Shown: one piece after another, positions 6,290 through 8,241 of the stretch
How the letters are laid out: each line of letters begins with the position of its first letter
Numbering within the stretch: position 1 is the stretch's first letter
Origin: Mesorhizobium sp.
GTDB lineage: Bacteria > Pseudomonadota > Alphaproteobacteria > Rhizobiales > Rhizobiaceae
Assembly (NCBI GenBank): GCA_030698645.1
Contig: JAUYMV010000563.1
Coordinates: forward strand, 1 to 8,241
Length of the DNA stretch: 8,241 nucleotides
Direction: 5' to 3'
Notes under the pieces: generated by a model
Databases searched by the model: none
Told to the model about the DNA's origin: nothing
The model's input: only the letters and a program-made list of their open reading frames with translations
Translations under genes and position numbers: made by a program

Positions 6290-6648
6290 TGCATCGCGAA
6301 CGGGCCAAGAACCGCCGTACCAATGCCGCCATCACGCGCAATCTGATGCTGGCGCCCGCCGTCATGGCGCTCAGGCTGCCGCTGATGACCGCGGAGGCCG
6401 GCGGCGCCAAGCTGACCTCGGAGACGGCAGGCGCCGTCAGCGAGAAGATGACGGCGTTCACCGAAGGCCTCGCCGCCGCGCAGTTTGCCTGGATGCGCTC
6501 GGCGATGCTGATGCCCTTCGCGTTTGCCAGCGCCACCTCGGTGATGTCGCCTTTCGTCGACATGGCGGAAGCGGTGACGGCCGCGGCGCTGGCGCCGGCC
6601 GGCAAGCAGGTGCGCAAGAACCACAAGCGGCTGACGGGACGGCGCTGA
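6289..6648 (+). CDS. Small phasin-like protein, function not established
   Basis: This 119-residue protein starts with ATG at 6289, sharing one base with the preceding stop (TGATG), so it is probably translationally coupled. The N terminus is strongly basic (about 1-18, HRERAKNRRTNAAITRN). The middle, about 45-100, is an Ala/Met-rich amphipathic helical stretch, and the C terminus is again basic (KQVRKNHKRLTGRR). There is no signal peptide or Cys pair. The pattern resembles small rhizobial phasin-like proteins that coat polyhydroxyalkanoate granules, but that is a compositional resemblance and not a clear family match. It could also be a small nucleoid- or membrane-associated protein. I rate the gene itself as real because of the coupling and the clean uninterrupted frame. 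Confidence 0.65.
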   Translation: MHRERAKNRRTNAAITRNLMLAPAVMALRLPLMTAEAGGAKLTSETAGAVSEKMTAFTEGLAAAQFAWMRSAMLMPFAFASATSVMSPFVDMAEAVTAAALAPAGKQVRKNHKRLTGRR

Positions 6649-6767
6649 GCGGAATTTCGTAACTTCGTCAATTCGCGTCGCGCCTGCGGGAGCGCCGCCC
6701 GGCGCAAGGCATCATTCTGACCCGGATCGCGCGCCCGCCGACGCGGGTCGATCCCGCGGAGGCTTGC
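6649..6767. promoter_or_regulatory. Intergenic leader before the aldehyde dehydrogenase with two hairpins
   Basis: These 119 bases hold two inverted repeats. GCGCC (6692-6696) and GGCGC (6701-6705) form a compact stem. The second is larger: GGATCG (6724-6729) pairs with CGATCC (6749-6754), and CCCGC (6734-6738) pairs with GCGGG (6743-6747) around the loop CGAC. It ends three bases before the ribosome site GGAGG (6758-6762), which lies five bases before the ATG. Neither stem is followed by a T tract. The second could modulate access to the ribosome site. No convincing -35/-10 pair was found, so the gene may be read from the aminotransferase promoter. Confidence 0.4.
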
Positions 6768-8241
6768 ATGACGACGACCTATACCCGCGCCTACTGGCAG
6801 GCACAGCTGGATGCGCTGAAACCCAAGACCGGAATCTTCATCGACGGCGCGTTTCGCGACGCGGCTTCCGGCGGACGCTTCACGCGCAACCGCCCGATGG
6901 ACGGCGTAGCCGGCCTCGACGTGGCGCGCGGCACGGCGGACGACATCGATCTCGCCGTCGCCTCGGCGAAGCGCGCCTTCGACGACAAGTCGTGGCGCGG
7001 CAAGGAGCCCGGCGAGCGCAAGCAGATCATGTTGCGCTGGGCCGACCTGGTGCGCCAGCACGGAGAGGAACTCGCGCTGCTGGAGACCTGGGACGTCGGC
7101 AAGCCGATCTCGGATGCGCTCAACGTCGACGTGCAGTCCTGCGCGCGCACGCTGCAGTTCTACGGCGAGATGATCGACAAGATGTACGACGAGGTCGCGC
7201 CGACCGGGCCGAACGACCGCGCCGTCGTCAAGAAGGAGCCGCTCGGCGTCATCGGCGCCATCACGCCGTGGAACTATCCGCTCATCATCGATGCCTGGAA
7301 GCTTGGCGCGGCGATCGCGGCGGGCAATTCGGTGGTGCTGAAGCCCGCCGAGCAGTCGCCGCTGGGCGCGCTGCGCCTGGCGGAACTGGCGATCGAAGCG
7401 GGCCTTCCGGCCGGCGTCTTCAACGTCGTTCCGGGCCTCGGCGCGGAAGCGGGCAAGCCGCTGGCGCTGCATGGTGACGTGGCGATGATCGCCTTCACGG
7501 GCTCGACGCCCACCGGCAAGGCGATCATGGGCTACGCGGCGGAGTCGAACCTCAAGCGCGTCGCGCTGGAACTTGGCGGCAAGTCGCCGGTCGTCGTGCT
7601 GGAAGACGGCGACCTCGACGCCGCCGCCAACGCGATTGCCTGGGGCATCTTCTACAATTCCGGCGAGACCTGCCATTCGCCGACCCGCATCATCGCGGCG
7701 CGAAAAATCCAGGACGAACTGGTCGAGCGCATCGGCGCCATCGCGACCAGCCTCAAGCAGGCGCATCCGCTGGAACCATCGACGCAGATCGGCGCGCTGA
7801 TCGAGGAGCGCCACATGGAGAAGGTGCTTGGCCTCATCGCCAGCGGCAGGCAGAGCGGCGCGTCGCTTCGCCTCGGCGGCGCGCGCGTGCTGCAGGATCT
7901 CGGCGGCTACTATGTCGAGCCGACGATCTTCGCCAATGCCAGCAACGACATGGCCATCGCGCGCGAGGAAATCTTCGGCCCGGTCCTCACCGTCATACCG
8001 GTCGACAGCGACGAGGAGGCGCTGCGCATCGCCAACGACACGATCTACGGCCTGGCGGCGGCGGTCTTCACCTCCGACATGACGCGCGCGCACCGCTTCT
8101 CGGAGGACATCCAGGCCGGCACGGTGTGGATCAACACCTACGACCAGTCCAACCTCGCAACCCCCTTCGGCGGCTTCAAGCAATCGGGCTTCGGCCGCGA
8201 CCGTTCGGTGCATGCGCTCGACAAATATATGGACTACAAGA
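6768..8241 (+). CDS. PuuC/KauB-like NAD(P)-dependent aldehyde dehydrogenase (3' end cut by the window)
   Basis: 491 residues are visible and the frame is still open at the window edge. The closest relatives, gamma-glutamyl-aminobutyraldehyde and aminobutyraldehyde dehydrogenases, are about 495 long, so only a few residues are missing. All catalytic residues of the superfamily are present, at the same numbers as in human ALDH2: Asn169 (PWNYP), Glu268 (LELGGK) and Cys302 (GETCHSPTR). The cofactor loop FTGSTPTG spans 243-250, and the second cofactor Glu is in EEIFGPV (E401). The N-terminal AYWQ, the LALLETWDVGKPI block and the C-terminal PFGGFKQSGFGRDRS and HALDKY blocks resemble PuuC rather than betaine aldehyde dehydrogenase. 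It should oxidise an omega-amino or gamma-glutamylamino aldehyde to the acid. This suits the aldehyde made by the aminotransferase upstream. The start is set by GGAGG five bases before the ATG. Confidence 0.92.
   Translation, partial: MTTTYTRAYWQAQLDALKPKTGIFIDGAFRDAASGGRFTRNRPMDGVAGLDVARGTADDIDLAVASAKRAFDDKSWRGKEPGERKQIMLRWADLVRQHGEELALLETWDVGKPISDALNVDVQSCARTLQFYGEMIDKMYDEVAPTGPNDRAVVKKEPLGVIGAITPWNYPLIIDAWKLGAAIAAGNSVVLKPAEQSPLGALRLAELAIEAGLPAGVFNVVPGLGAEAGKPLALHGDVAMIAFTGSTPTGKAIMGYAAESNLKRVALELGGKSPVVVLEDGDLDAAANAIAWGIFYNSGETCHSPTRIIAARKIQDELVERIGAIATSLKQAHPLEPSTQIGALIEERHMEKVLGLIASGRQSGASLRLGGARVLQDLGGYYVEPTIFANASNDMAIAREEIFGPVLTVIPVDSDEEALRIANDTIYGLAAAVFTSDMTRAHRFSEDIQAGTVWINTYDQSNLATPFGGFKQSGFGRDRSVHALDKYMDYK

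Noticed and set aside
6204..8213. 669-codon open frame on the minus strand
   Set aside because: It lies opposite the phasin-like gene and the aldehyde dehydrogenase, which has all catalytic residues. The composition is Arg/Ala/Asp/His-rich shadow type, with no domain.
1..8241. Mobile element, CRISPR, tRNA or rRNA
   Set aside because: I saw no transposase or integrase motif, regularly spaced repeats, cloverleaf or rRNA-like stretch on either strand.

Overview
The window is a high-GC chromosomal or replicon segment with the gene style of an alphaproteobacterium. It most likely comes from the Hyphomicrobiales (rhizobia/Phyllobacteriaceae, e.g. Mesorhizobium or Aminobacter). The grounds are the very high GC with long stop-free shadow frames, the mix of small-amine catabolic families, and a G-rich palindromic intergenic repeat at the left edge of a kind I associate with Mesorhizobium-like genomes. 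The genus is an inference. No rRNA, tRNA, CRISPR array, transposase, integrase or phage gene is visible.

Layout. Positions 1-160 are non-coding: a 19-base C run, then a perfect 9-bp palindrome in G-rich flanks. Positions 161-1738 (minus) encode a non-pyrrolysine MttB-family (COG5598) methyltransferase. A 98-bp divergent intergenic region carries a two-part direct repeat. Positions 1837-2982 (plus) encode a monomeric sarcosine oxidase / N-methyltryptophan oxidase-type flavoenzyme with its diagnostic residues intact. It is followed by an MFS transporter (3037-4230). A 205-bp leader follows, containing a good sigma70-like promoter, a 41-codon ORF that would be leaderless, and a hairpin that begins on that ORF's stop codon. 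Then come a class III aminotransferase close to putrescine/omega-amine:pyruvate transaminases (4436-5815), an AhpD-like carboxymuconolactone decarboxylase-family protein (5876-6289), a phasin-like small protein overlapping it by one base (6289-6648), and a PuuC/KauB-like aldehyde dehydrogenase (6768 to the right edge; only a few C-terminal residues are missing).

How they may work together. The left half (MttB homologue, N-methyl amine oxidase, transporter) looks like a module for removing N-methyl groups from a quaternary or secondary amine. The right half (transaminase plus aldehyde dehydrogenase) looks like the pyruvate-dependent route from a terminal diamine or omega-amine through an aminoaldehyde to an amino acid, as in the SpuC-KauB putrescine route. 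Together they suggest catabolism of an N-methylated or polyamine-type compound. The exact substrate cannot be read from the sequence. The least explained and most interesting piece is the leader at 4227-4435, which has the architecture of a peptide-sensing attenuator. The missing corrinoid protein next to the MttB homologue is the second point of interest.
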